Under the pieces are notes generated by a model that was not told where the DNA came from, made no database searches, and saw nothing but the letters and a program-made list of their open reading frames with translations. Below are positions 16,288 through 23,692 of a stretch of DNA of 35,038 nucleotides, one piece after another. This stretch comes from Planctomycetota bacterium (GTDB lineage: Bacteria > Planctomycetota > JAPUJT01). The DNA lies in the NCBI GenBank assembly GCA_027296055.1, contig JAPUJT010000139.1:1-35038 (forward strand), given 5' to 3'. Each line of letters opens with the position of its first letter. Position 1 is the stretch's first letter. The translations under genes and the position numbers were made by a program.

Positions 16288-16722
16288 ATGAAAACAGAAA
16301 AGGAGGTGCTATCGCTCATCGCCGGCCTAAACCCCGACGAGTTCACCCCTTACGGCTGGTACAACTCTGAGGGCGACGCCGCCGAGTTTTACTGGCTGAA
16401 TGAGGATTACTCCGTTGACTATGTCGATGAGCACCTATCGATATTTCGGTCAACCTCAGACCCTGGCAGGTTTGTTGGGTGTGCTGTGAAGCACCTCCAA
16501 AGGGATCTCCTTAAGGTGTCTCCCACCCGTGAGAGTGCCATGGTCTTGGTGTCGGGACAAACGGCGAAGGTCTCAGTCTTCCTTATGGGTGCTTGGTGGA
16601 TGGAGAGCGTCCATGTGGAAGCGGGACCACCAGGAGAAGTAAAGAAGATTTACGCCGACTTGTGGGATATGTACGGGGAAGTGACCGTACCTTTCCGAGG
16701 ACTGACGCCTGCGCTAACCTAG
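16288..16722 (+). CDS. Hypothetical protein, about 144 residues
   Basis: Three in-frame ATGs are available (16267, 16270, 16288). The last is preferred because GGAGGG at 16272-16277 stands ten bases before it, giving a start MKTEKEVLSLIAGLNP. The segment TPYGWYNSEGDAAEFYW followed by a Y/D-rich stretch and R-S-x-x-D-P-G-R-F-V-G-C-A-V-K-H resembles short cytoplasmic proteins with a W-Y-N-x-x-G-D-x-x-E-F pattern that I have no family name for. The C-terminal half (TAKVSVFLMGAWWMES) is hydrophobic but too short for a membrane helix. It follows the 15841 gene closely, and the pair may be an orphan two-gene unit. Function unknown. Confidence 0.65.
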   Translation: MKTEKEVLSLIAGLNPDEFTPYGWYNSEGDAAEFYWLNEDYSVDYVDEHLSIFRSTSDPGRFVGCAVKHLQRDLLKVSPTRESAMVLVSGQTAKVSVFLMGAWWMESVHVEAGPPGEVKKIYADLWDMYGEVTVPFRGLTPALT

Positions 16723-16862
16723 CAGTTGCCGACGACGTAGCACTACAGCATCCCGCCGATAGCCTCACAGCCAAATAGTAGCCCAAGCTGATGTTGCCTG
16801 CACCACAAGATGCCCCTTCCGTCTCTTTCGAGTAGCACCCAGAGACCAAAGATATTTCATGA

Positions 16863-16891
16863 TTGACAACATGGCAGCCAGATGCTACCAT
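16863..16891 (+). promoter_or_regulatory. Sigma-70 type promoter of the 16927 gene
   Basis: TTGACA at 16863-16868 is a perfect -35 box. A 17-base spacer leads to TACCAT at 16886-16891 as -10. The start codon is 35 bases downstream. It is the best-matching promoter in the window, and the gap 16723-16926 has no other gene. Confidence 0.6.
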
Positions 16892-16926
16892 GCTGCTGTA
16901 GACTCGCTGTTTGGGAAGAGAGGCGC

Positions 16927-17313
16927 ATGCCCGCAGACAATAGGATTGACCCTATCAGTGATGCCGTCAAGACGCTGCGCACGAAGCGCTCCGCCTTGAT
17001 ATCGGAGCTAGAGAGGGTAGAAGCTGGCCTAAAGGCCTTGGGGCCATTGGTGGATGGTACAGGAGAGACTATCTCCGACGACATCGTCGGAGGCACATCC
17101 GTGGATATGGCGGTGAAGATCCTGTCCGAATGGGGGACGTGGAAACGGATGCGCCAAATCTACGACGCTGCCAAAGAAAGGGGCCTCAAGGCCAATATTA
17201 GATCGTTTAGCTCATCCCTCTATCGAGAGGCTGCAAAGGACTCCGAGGCTAGGATAGTCCGCCACCCGAAGGAAAGCGGAGTGTTCGGGCTCCCCGATTG
17301 GGAAGTGAAGTGA
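16927..17313 (+). CDS. Coiled-coil plus winged-helix-like protein
   Basis: A 128-residue protein from ATG 16927. Residues about 12-40 (AVKTLRTKRSALISELERVEAGL) form a heptad-rich helix suited to dimerisation. Residues about 58-128 read SVDMAVKILSEWGTWKRMRQIYDAAKERG, then SFSSSLYREAAKD and a basic, glycine-ended hairpin (RHPKESGVFGL). This order of helices and a beta wing resembles the HARE-HTH / restriction-endonuclease-type winged helix found fused to many DNA-binding systems. It may bind DNA or protein as a dimer. It has its own strong promoter and lies 237 bases ahead of the 702-residue protein gene. The intervening DNA (17314-17550) shows no coding sequence I trust. Confidence 0.7.
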   Translation: MPADNRIDPISDAVKTLRTKRSALISELERVEAGLKALGPLVDGTGETISDDIVGGTSVDMAVKILSEWGTWKRMRQIYDAAKERGLKANIRSFSSSLYREAAKDSEARIVRHPKESGVFGLPDWEVK

Positions 17314-17550
17314 GGGATCTCTGCCAATGAGAGGGGGGAATGAATCTCCGACTCGAAAAGGGGAAGCGGGCCTCGATTCGGAGGCGATGCCTATGAAAGA
17401 ACCGAGAGCCTGGCGGGAGGCCAGTAAGGGGCCCGGAACAAGGCTGCGGATCCTTTGGCGAGCACCCTCAGCAGCGTCGACACATACACATAGGGCATTC
17501 GCCCGTCCTGGTGAGAGTCCCGCAATGCTCGGGTCCCGCTCGTACCAACC

Positions 17551-19659
17551 ATGGGCCAGAGAGTAGCTCGCCTACGTTTCACGCCCGCCGACGTTCAAGA
17601 GACCATCGGGCAGAACGCTCACCGGTTGTCCCGATGGAAACCGGAATACGAGGACAGGATCCGCCGCATCTTCGAGCACACTCTATGCGATTCGAAAGGC
17701 GGGCGAGTTACCAACAGCGGGCGTGATCATGACTGGACCGGGGTGTTTCCCGTCTTCCGTCCGAGTTGGGCCCTTGCTCATGATTCTCCCGATACCGATC
17801 GAGAGGCCGCCCTTGCCATATTCGAGGATCCTCACGAGGATCTCGATGTTCTCGCTCAGCGGGAGTTTCTGACGTCCCACCTTACGGACTATCGCACCCC
17901 GTTCTACACCCTCGATGAGCTCGAGGCGCTCACCGAATCCTTGATCGTCCACACTCAGCACAACTCTGAGCACCTTCTCCGGACCGGATATCCCCAGACA
18001 TTGTTCATTCGGTCCTTCTGGCTGGGGGAACTCCTCTCGAACCTCTATTACACGAAGTTACCGGCTGCGATCGACGTCATTCAGCTCCCCGAACGGGAGG
18101 AGCACGAAATCCCGAAGGGATTCCTGATTAGTGGACTCGCCAGCCACGATCCTGAAGTCCGCTACACCTGGGGAAAATCACACGGCCGGGCTCCCTTCGG
18201 ACCGGGCATATCCACCATACTCTGGGGCCGGCTGCTCATGCCGAGGAGTGCCCCGGAGGATTATCCGAAGTGCTCCCACGAGGAAGCCCCCTACCTCAAG
18301 GGAATGACACCAGAAATCGGTCGCCGACTTGAGGAAGGGCGGGAGCAGATCCATGCCCTCAAGATTGAGATTCTGCATTGCATCTTGGAGGCACTACGGC
18401 GTAGGGATCATTCACAGCTATGGACTCGAAGCCTGGATGTGCTGAAGTCAGCTCTCTCCAAAGAAGAGATCGAGTTCTACATGGCTGCCGACAGATTCTA
18501 CAGCGGGTACGACGCACGACTCCCTCGGCGGCCGGAGGGATGGGACCGGCCAGTACCCGGAGGTCTATCTTGCATCGTGCAGGCCGTAGGTTTCTGTGAG
18601 GAAGAACTCCTGATCGGAGGCATGCACACCGCAAAGATGGGGATGAACGCCCTCCCCGACGATGCTCGGATCACCAACTACTATGATTCTGCGGGGAAGG
18701 AATGGCGAGCAGCCTGGGACAGCGTCTTGGATCGATTCTGGGAGGACATGGGGGAGCGTGGCAGATTCTTCAGGCAGCTCGGCAAGAGGGTGAGTCTTTC
18801 CCTTGAGACGGACTTCAGGCCACAGGCAGAGTTTCCGCAGGAGGTTGTTCTGCGAATGGCATTCCCTCGAACTGTCGCCGCAGACGCCGAGCGCCAGTTA
18901 CGGTGCGTCACCGAGCAAATGCGGGACTTTGCGGAGGTCCACGGCACACTACCCCAGATCGAAGTCCCGAGCGCTCCGATCTCGCCCTCGAGCCCAGCCA
19001 CCGCGCCTGCCGTCGGAGACTCGGAGGCCGCTGCGCACAGCTTCCGCCGAGAGGATGATCTGTGGATCATTCGAGCCGATGGTCGGGATCTCCGCCCAGT
19101 ACGGGACATCAAGGGGATGACCTACATCGAGTGCCTCCTCGGAAACCCCCACGAGCAGATCCCCTGTGCCCTTCTCGTCGGAATCGTCCGGGAGTTCCTC
19201 GGCCAACGGGGCAGTGAGGTCTACCGGGAACTCAGCGAGGAGGACAGGGCGGAGATGATCATGTGCATGATCGGCAAGGACAAGGGAAGCCCTGTTCTCG
19301 ATCGGCGGGCCACCCGGGACGCCTTGCGGGAGTTGCGAGACCTGGAGGATATTCTCGACTGCGGGCCGCCCGCCTCGCAGCAGCAAGACGGATACGTGAT
19401 GAAAAAGCGGATCATCATTGAGCAACTTGCCGCCGCCTGGGGGAAGGGAAAGGCCCGCAAGCTCGGAGGCCTCCTCGAACGGCACCGCAAGAGCGTGGGG
19501 AATCGCATCGAGGCCGCCTTCAAAGCGATCGGGAAGGCGGATCCAGCCACAAATCGCAAGGACGAAGTCACGTTGGAGCGGCACCTTCGTAGCTCGATCA
19601 TCCGAGGCGTGTCTTGCCTCTATTCTCCGAGGCCCCAGAGGACCTGGGCAACCGACTAA
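17551..19659 (+). CDS. Large protein of unknown function with a regulator-type C-terminal domain
   Basis: A 702-residue soluble protein from ATG 17551; the ribosome-binding site is weak. Residues 1-460 match nothing I know. They are rich in aromatic and acidic residues, with helices near 100-190 and 270-330. A low-complexity proline/alanine/serine linker at about 470-492 leads to a C-terminal domain at about 500-692. There GRDLRPVRDIKGMTYIECLL, LDRRATRDALRELRDLED, GKGKARKLGGLLERHRKSV and LERHLRSSIIRGVSCLYSP resemble the C-terminal segment seen in some large ATPase or transcription-regulator proteins, in which two helical stretches are followed by R-x-x-I-x-T-G-x-x-C-x-Y-x-P. By that comparison a signalling or regulatory role is possible, but it is inference. 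No membrane segment is visible. Confidence 0.8.
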   Translation: MGQRVARLRFTPADVQETIGQNAHRLSRWKPEYEDRIRRIFEHTLCDSKGGRVTNSGRDHDWTGVFPVFRPSWALAHDSPDTDREAALAIFEDPHEDLDVLAQREFLTSHLTDYRTPFYTLDELEALTESLIVHTQHNSEHLLRTGYPQTLFIRSFWLGELLSNLYYTKLPAAIDVIQLPEREEHEIPKGFLISGLASHDPEVRYTWGKSHGRAPFGPGISTILWGRLLMPRSAPEDYPKCSHEEAPYLKGMTPEIGRRLEEGREQIHALKIEILHCILEALRRRDHSQLWTRSLDVLKSALSKEEIEFYMAADRFYSGYDARLPRRPEGWDRPVPGGLSCIVQAVGFCEEELLIGGMHTAKMGMNALPDDARITNYYDSAGKEWRAAWDSVLDRFWEDMGERGRFFRQLGKRVSLSLETDFRPQAEFPQEVVLRMAFPRTVAADAERQLRCVTEQMRDFAEVHGTLPQIEVPSAPISPSSPATAPAVGDSEAAAHSFRREDDLWIIRADGRDLRPVRDIKGMTYIECLLGNPHEQIPCALLVGIVREFLGQRGSEVYRELSEEDRAEMIMCMIGKDKGSPVLDRRATRDALRELRDLEDILDCGPPASQQQDGYVMKKRIIIEQLAAAWGKGKARKLGGLLERHRKSVGNRIEAAFKAIGKADPATNRKDEVTLERHLRSSIIRGVSCLYSPRPQRTWATD

Positions 19660-19675
19660 CTCCCTCCATCATCGT

Positions 19676-19698
19676 ATTGCTACACGCTTCGTAGCAAT
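19676..19698. promoter_or_regulatory. Perfect inverted repeat ATTGCTAC / GTAGCAAT
   Basis: Eight-base arms at 19676-19683 and 19691-19698 around a seven-base loop, starting 17 bases after the stop of the 702-residue protein. There is no T-run after it, so it fits an operator for a dimeric regulator at least as well as a terminator. Confidence 0.45.
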
Positions 19699-19727
19699 GC
19701 CACGCCAGATGTAGCGCCTACCAGGAT

Positions 19728-19817
19728 GAGACCCGGTACTCCAACCGGATCATCACGGAATTTGGAAGTGGCCCCCGTGACGGCACCTGCCGGGTCTCAC
19801 TCGCGGGGGTCGCTTTC
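19728..19817 (+). promoter_or_regulatory. Possible attenuator or structured leader before the replication genes
   Basis: GAGACCCGG at 19728-19736 is complementary to CCGGGTCTC at 19790-19798. CCCCCG at 19772-19777 is complementary to CGGGGG at 19804-19809, and the second pair is followed by a T-rich stretch (CGCTTTCATTT). The two pairings interleave, so they either form a pseudoknot or exclude one another. The second stem with an inner GGCACCTGCC hairpin looks like a terminator that the first pairing would disrupt. It lies about 20 bases ahead of ATG 19836. Confidence 0.4.
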
Positions 19818-19835
19818 ATTTCGGCGGGCAGCGGC

Positions 19836-20069
19836 ATGCCCTCTCCCAAGGAAGGCTTCGATCAGGCTCCCCGCCGATTCTGGGAGCGTCGCCGAGGTGA
19901 ATCCGTCAGCGACGAGGATCTGAGGGAGATCAACCAGAACCTGCTCGAGTATTTCCGATTGCTTCATGTCTGGGACAAGAAGGCGAAAGCGGCAAACGGA
20001 GCTGCTGAGGCTGAGCCGTCGTCGCAGCGGGATGACCCTTCCACGGAGGAGAAGACGGAGAAGCCATGA
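19836..20069 (+). CDS. Small protein coupled to the replication protein
   Basis: A 77-residue charged protein from ATG 19836. Its core, VSDEDLREINQNLLEYFRLLHVWDKK, is a predicted amphipathic helix. The N-terminus is basic, and the C-terminal 25 residues are a disordered acidic tail (QRDDPSTEEKTEKP). Its TGA overlaps the next ATG (ATGA at 20066-20069), so it is almost certainly translated together with the replication protein and may assist it. The ribosome-binding site is weak. I recall small proteins with D-x-R-E-I-x-x-N-x-x-x-F-F-x-x-L motifs in mobile elements, but cannot name a family. Function unknown. Confidence 0.7.
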   Translation: MPSPKEGFDQAPRRFWERRRGESVSDEDLREINQNLLEYFRLLHVWDKKAKAANGAAEAEPSSQRDDPSTEEKTEKP

Positions 20070-22564
20070 CGCTGCAGCAGGCGCATATTACCGATCTCGC
20101 CCGAAGTGGTCTGACCGAGGCGCAAGCAATGGTGGCAGAGATGCGCTCCGTCCAGGCTGAGGAGGCCTCGAGGCTCCTTGGCTTACCGGTTCGATCGCCG
20201 GGCTTCGTGATCCCGTACCCTGCCACAGACGCCTTCCGCATCCGTCTCGACTCACATCACGTATTTCAGGATGGTCGTGAGGCGAAGTATCTGTGTCCAA
20301 GGGGAACGGCGGTCAGGGCCTACGTGCCACCGGATGGCCTGAATGCCCTGCTGGAAGAGCTCGCTGATGATCTAGAGCGGCCGCTCGCCATCGCCGAGGG
20401 CGAGAAAAGGGCTATCGTCCTTCGCCTCCTCGGATACTCGGTCGTCGGCATCCCTGGAGTCTGGGCCTGGGTGCTGAAGGAGGCGGAGTCGGGACTCATC
20501 CCCGACATGGAGAAGATCCTGCCCCTCCTAAAGGGGCGAAAAGTCCTGATCGCATTCGATTCCGATGCCCGATCCAATCTGAATGTCACCCGAGCAGTGG
20601 CCCGCCTTTCCGAGATCCTCCGACATGCGAAGGGGAAAGTGACCTGGGCTTTCCCTCCGGTCACCGAACATGGTGCGAAGTCCGGAATCGACGACGTTTT
20701 CGTGGATGCGGGTGAAAAGGCCGTTCGACAGCTGATCGCTTCCGGCCTCCCTCCGGAAGAACCCGCGTCGTATGTCTTCAAGGAAAGAGTTCGGTGCATC
20801 AGCGAGGAGGAGGCCCAGGATCTCCCGGGGAGCGAGGTGGAAGGAGACCTGCGAGAGATCCTTGTTCAGGTACCCGTACGCCTCCGATCCTCCATGGCCG
20901 CGTGGGCTCGCAAGAAGCTCGAACTCCCCATGCAGTACCAGAAGGCCCTGGTTTCTGGCCTCGAAGATGCCGGAGCGGGAGACGATGATCCCGACTCCTC
21001 CACCCCCCCTCTCTTGACTGATGAGGATCGAGCGATCGGCGAGGCCTTCCTGGAGGAGAAGGACATTCTCGAGAAGATTGTTCAGGACTTGGCTGCACTC
21101 GGTGTTGTCAGAGAGGACCGCCTGAAAGAGACCCTCTACTGCGTGGCTACTTCTCGACTTCTGGACAGGCCTCTCTCCGCGGAGGTCGTCTCGGCCTCGG
21201 CGACAGGCAAGAGCTTCGTCAGCGAGCACGATCTCGAGCTCATCCCTCAGGAGGGGAAGCTGCTCGGCACATCCTTCTCTGACCAGGCACTCTACTACCT
21301 TCCCGAGGATGGCCTCCGGCACAAGGTGGTCTTCCGCTCCGAGAAGGCCCGCGGGAAGGAGGCGGAATCTGATGGAATGGGGGTCGCCTTCCGAGAGGTG
21401 ATTTCCTCCGGAGTCCTCCGCAAGGTCGTGACCCTGAAGAATCCCGACACAGGTGAATTCGAGACTCATGTTGTCGAGCGCCGCGGCCCGGTCTCCTATA
21501 TCGAGACCACGACTGACATGAAACGATTCTGTGAGGATGCCACGAGAATGCTGCGTCTCTACGCGGATGAAAGCGAGGAGCAGACGCGCGCCGTCCAATC
21601 CCGGCAACGGAGCGATGCAACCGGGGCCGGATTCTTGCGGCGAGAGAAGGCCGCCGAGGTGAAACGGCGGCACCACGCGGCTCAACGAATCCTCGCGGAA
21701 GAGGCAGAGAACCTCGATATTGTCATCACCTACGCAGAAGGGATCGAGTTTCCCTCCTCCGTTGTGCCCATGAGGAGGCTCCTGCCCTCGTTCCTGACTC
21801 TCATCCAAACCATCGCCCTTCTCCACATCCGCCAGCGCGAGGTGACTACCGACGCTGATGGCCGGCGCCGTCTGGAGGCTACCGAGAATGACTTCGAGAA
21901 GGCCCGAGAGTTGTTCCGGCCGATTCTCAGCAGGGCTCTGGAGACCCTCGACGACAAGATGCGCCACTACATCGAGAGGGTTCGGGAGCGGTCCGAGACC
22001 AAGGAATTCAAGCGCCAGGATGTGGAAGGTTGGCTGATGTGTTCCCGCTCGACAGCGTCATTTATTTGCCAGTCCGGCGTCCACCACGGAGCCTTCGAGA
22101 AGGTTGGAGAGAAGAGTCGAGCCTACCTCTATCGGAGGACGCCGGCATGGTCTCCCGATGACTCCGGCCCCGAGGACCATATCTTCCTGGAGTTACCCGA
22201 AGACGCTCGGACGATAGACGTAACTACTTTGGGCAAAGAGAGTAAACCGTCCGGCGGACGGTCATCGGACGATCAGGACGATATGGACAGTCCGTCCGAC
22301 CGTCCGAAACGTCCGGCTATCGTCCAGCGGACGGTCATCCCAAGTCAGACCAGAGACTTACGGGCATCGTCCGAGCAGGTCCGGGAGGCAGCGGTCGAGG
22401 GGGTGCCTGACCTCGAAGGCCTTGACCCGCTGCTCACCGAATACGAAGCCATCGAATTCGAACGCCTTATAGATAGATGGTCCAGGATGGGGGACGGGCC
22501 CCATGAGGCTCTCGAATTGGCCTGCGCGGGCGTCAATATAATCCGATCTCGGAGAGGTCGATGA
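20066..22564 (+). CDS. Replication protein with DUF3854/TOPRIM-like domain and P-loop region (primase-helicase type)
   Basis: An 832-residue protein. Residues about 40-90 (VIPYPATDAFRIRLD, KYLCPRG) and 105-225 form a DUF3854-type TOPRIM-like domain: AEGEKRA at 110-116 supplies the acidic residue, FDSDA at 164-168 the D-x-D, and KSGIDDVF at 205-212 the closing motif. At about 376-383 SASATGKS is a Walker A-like loop, followed by the pattern Q-A-L-Y-Y-L-P-E-D-x-L-R-H-K and a long region with P-V-S-Y-I-E-T-T-T and DESEEQTRAVQ, typical of an ATPase module often joined to such primases in integrated elements and plasmids. It probably primes or unwinds element DNA. The tail after residue 710 is low complexity and acidic. 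It starts in the stop of the 77-residue gene. Confidence 0.85.
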   Translation: MTLQQAHITDLARSGLTEAQAMVAEMRSVQAEEASRLLGLPVRSPGFVIPYPATDAFRIRLDSHHVFQDGREAKYLCPRGTAVRAYVPPDGLNALLEELADDLERPLAIAEGEKRAIVLRLLGYSVVGIPGVWAWVLKEAESGLIPDMEKILPLLKGRKVLIAFDSDARSNLNVTRAVARLSEILRHAKGKVTWAFPPVTEHGAKSGIDDVFVDAGEKAVRQLIASGLPPEEPASYVFKERVRCISEEEAQDLPGSEVEGDLREILVQVPVRLRSSMAAWARKKLELPMQYQKALVSGLEDAGAGDDDPDSSTPPLLTDEDRAIGEAFLEEKDILEKIVQDLAALGVVREDRLKETLYCVATSRLLDRPLSAEVVSASATGKSFVSEHDLELIPQEGKLLGTSFSDQALYYLPEDGLRHKVVFRSEKARGKEAESDGMGVAFREVISSGVLRKVVTLKNPDTGEFETHVVERRGPVSYIETTTDMKRFCEDATRMLRLYADESEEQTRAVQSRQRSDATGAGFLRREKAAEVKRRHHAAQRILAEEAENLDIVITYAEGIEFPSSVVPMRRLLPSFLTLIQTIALLHIRQREVTTDADGRRRLEATENDFEKARELFRPILSRALETLDDKMRHYIERVRERSETKEFKRQDVEGWLMCSRSTASFICQSGVHHGAFEKVGEKSRAYLYRRTPAWSPDDSGPEDHIFLELPEDARTIDVTTLGKESKPSGGRSSDDQDDMDSPSDRPKRPAIVQRTVIPSQTRDLRASSEQVREAAVEGVPDLEGLDPLLTEYEAIEFERLIDRWSRMGDGPHEALELACAGVNIIRSRRGR

Positions 22565-22573
22565 GCCACCTGC

Positions 22574-22744
22574 GTGAACTGGCCCGCAGACTTCGGCTGC
22601 GATGTAGCTCGGGCCTCCGACTGCCAGTCTCCTATCCTGGCCACGGTTTACCAGCTCTGGCGCTCCCTGGCCCAATTGGACGAAGGCGAGCTGCATTCGG
22701 GCCTCCACGCCGCCGCCCGGCGCGATGCTTGCCAGCGTGGATGA
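22574..22744 (+). CDS. Small protein (56 residues), low confidence
   Basis: Begins at GTG 22574, ten bases after the replication gene's stop. The sequence DCQSPILATVYQLWRSLAQL followed by DEGELHSGLHAAARRD reads like two amphipathic helices, which is more protein-like than the other frames here. A competing ATG at 22561 overlaps the replication gene's stop but gives an arginine/proline-rich product that looks non-coding. A frameshift from that start into this frame is possible. Family not recognised. Confidence 0.35.
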   Translation: MNWPADFGCDVARASDCQSPILATVYQLWRSLAQLDEGELHSGLHAAARRDACQRG

Positions 22745-22812
22745 TCATCATGGTGATGATAATCTTCATGGCGATGATCGCCGCCGGGGGTCGGGGGTTC
22801 GAATCCCTCCCG
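22737..22812 (+). repeat. tRNA-3'-end-like repeat, copy A, with ATG/ATC-rich palindromes
   Basis: Contains alternating GATGAT/ATCATC units, GGCGATGATCGCC, then GGTCGGGGGTTCGAATC with a paired T-arm-like stem. Its first nine bases of dyad (GATCATCAT) pair with ATGATGATC after the T-arm. A related copy lies at 23207-23273. T-arm-like sequence without the rest of a tRNA suggests an attachment-site trace. Confidence 0.5.
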
Positions 22813-22827
22813 ATGATGATCGGCATC

Positions 22828-23214
22828 ATGTTGGCGATGATCAACGCGATCATTGCGCGACGGGGCAAGATCGTCCGATGGGGGGCCTCCTGGCTGGCCT
22901 GGGTGCTGACGTACCTGGCGAACAGCCGCCCGAAGTCCCACGTGAAGGACAGGGCCCTGCAGGACCCCCGACTGACGATTCACATCGAGGGAGACCAGGA
23001 GCTTGTAGCTCATTTCGATGCGGGGGATCTCTGGGAGATAGCGACCGAGGTTTGCGCCGCAAGACGCCCACCAGGCCCCAGGAGCCTCTCCGAGCCAGAG
23101 CGCCGAAGACTGGCCTTAGCTGGCACAAGAACCCGCATAGGACTTGGGGGAACACCTCCAGGTCCATCCGGGCACCATTCATGGAGGGGAGGCACGAGCA
23201 GATCATGTGGATGA
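22828..23214 (+). CDS. Hypothetical protein (about 128 residues), start uncertain
   Basis: The frame is open across the tRNA-like repeat, so the real start is unclear; ATG 22828 and ATG 22813 are candidates. From about residue 18 the sequence looks like a genuine protein: GASWLAWVLTYLANSRPKSH, then RLTIHIEGDQELVAHFDAG and DLWEIATEVCAARR. The last 25 residues (GLGGTPPGPSGHHS and on) look less protein-like, so the gene may be truncated or have acquired a new end when the second repeat was placed. It lies in the same direction as the replication gene. Family not recognised. Confidence 0.4.
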   Translation: MLAMINAIIARRGKIVRWGASWLAWVLTYLANSRPKSHVKDRALQDPRLTIHIEGDQELVAHFDAGDLWEIATEVCAARRPPGPRSLSEPERRRLALAGTRTRIGLGGTPPGPSGHHSWRGGTSRSCG

Positions 23215-23273
23215 TTGTCATGGCGATGATCATCGCCGTGGGTCGGAGGTTCGAATCCCTCCCGGGGAGGCCA
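23207..23273 (+). repeat. tRNA-3'-end-like repeat, copy B
   Basis: Contains GTGGATGATTGTCATGG, the perfect palindrome GGCGATGATCATCGCC (23222-23237), then GGTCGGAGGTTCGAATCC, and ends CCCGGGGAGGCCA, like a tRNA 3' end with CCA at 23271-23273. It shares most of these blocks with copy A. The bases after CCA (GGAGCTTGCAGC) recur at 22999-23010 as GGAGCTTGTAGC. Confidence 0.5.
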
Positions 23274-23313
23274 GGAGCTTGCAGCCCTTTTCGGGCATGA
23301 AAACTCGCTTTCG

Positions 23314-23333
23314 GGTAGTGTCCTAATTTGAGG
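23314..23333. repeat. GGTAGTG-type repeat, left of the 70-residue gene
   Basis: GGTAGTGTCCTAATTTGAGG matches 23657-23676 (two mismatches in 20) in direct orientation; a second GGTAGTG follows at 23332. The form recalls the terminal sequence of insertion elements. No transposase lies between the two copies, only the small minus-strand gene. Confidence 0.45.
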
Positions 23334-23362
23334 TAGTGATGCCTTTTGAATTGTCATGCCCT

Positions 23363-23575
23363 CTAGCTCATCAGCACGTGGACTTGAACACCATCCAGTT
23401 CCTTCGGTAGGTCGCCTGCATTGCATATACTGTTCACATAGATCACGACGCATGGGGCGTTCATCCCGCCGTAGTCACTTCCGCTGCCGACCCCCATCCC
23501 CTGCACCCCCTTGATCTTCATGATCTTCTTCATGTGCCGCTCCATGACTGCCTGTGCCTTGCTATCGACCGCCAT
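23363..23575 (-). CDS. Small conserved-looking protein (70 residues)
   Basis: ATG 23575 is preceded on the minus strand by GGAGG nine bases upstream, better than the ATG at 23617. The protein starts with a basic helix (AVDSKAQAVMERHMKKIMKI), then GVQGMGVGSGSDYGGMNAPCVVIYV and DLPKELDGVQVHVL. The order K-I-x-G-V-x-G-x-G-V-G, a strand with V-V-I-Y-V and L-P-x-x-L-D-G-V-x-V-x-V recalls the N-terminal region of longer trypsin-like/NAL1-like proteins, so this may be a short relative or a truncated copy. No catalytic residues are present. It sits between two GGTAGTG repeats in insertion-sequence debris. Confidence 0.6.
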   Translation of the reverse strand: MAVDSKAQAVMERHMKKIMKIKGVQGMGVGSGSDYGGMNAPCVVIYVNSICNAGDLPKELDGVQVHVLMS

Positions 23576-23620
23576 TCGATCTGACCTCCACGCGTTGCCG
23601 ATGCGGCAGTGTATCAATCA

Positions 23621-23655
23621 GGAATCAGCCTTTCCAGGGGCCACGGCTCCGAAGT
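23621..23655. repeat. 35-bp dispersed repeat, copy 1
   Basis: Matches 34552-34586 at 31 of 35 positions, same orientation. Shared core: GGAATCAGCCT then TCCAGGGGCCA. Both copies lie just upstream of a minus-strand start codon, here about 45 bases from ATG 23575. Confidence 0.55.
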
Positions 23656-23656
23656 C

Positions 23657-23676
23657 GGTAGTGTTCTAATTTCAGG
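23657..23676. repeat. GGTAGTG-type repeat, right of the 70-residue gene
   Basis: GGTAGTGTTCTAATTTCAGG, partner of 23314-23333. It starts directly after the 35-bp repeat at 23621-23655. Confidence 0.45.
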
Positions 23677-23692
23677 CCGCGGACGGGGCGGT

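Noticed and set aside
17327..17566. 79-codon open frame between the winged-helix gene and the 702-aa gene
   Set aside because: Low-quality composition with no domain, and its end overlaps the start of the large gene.
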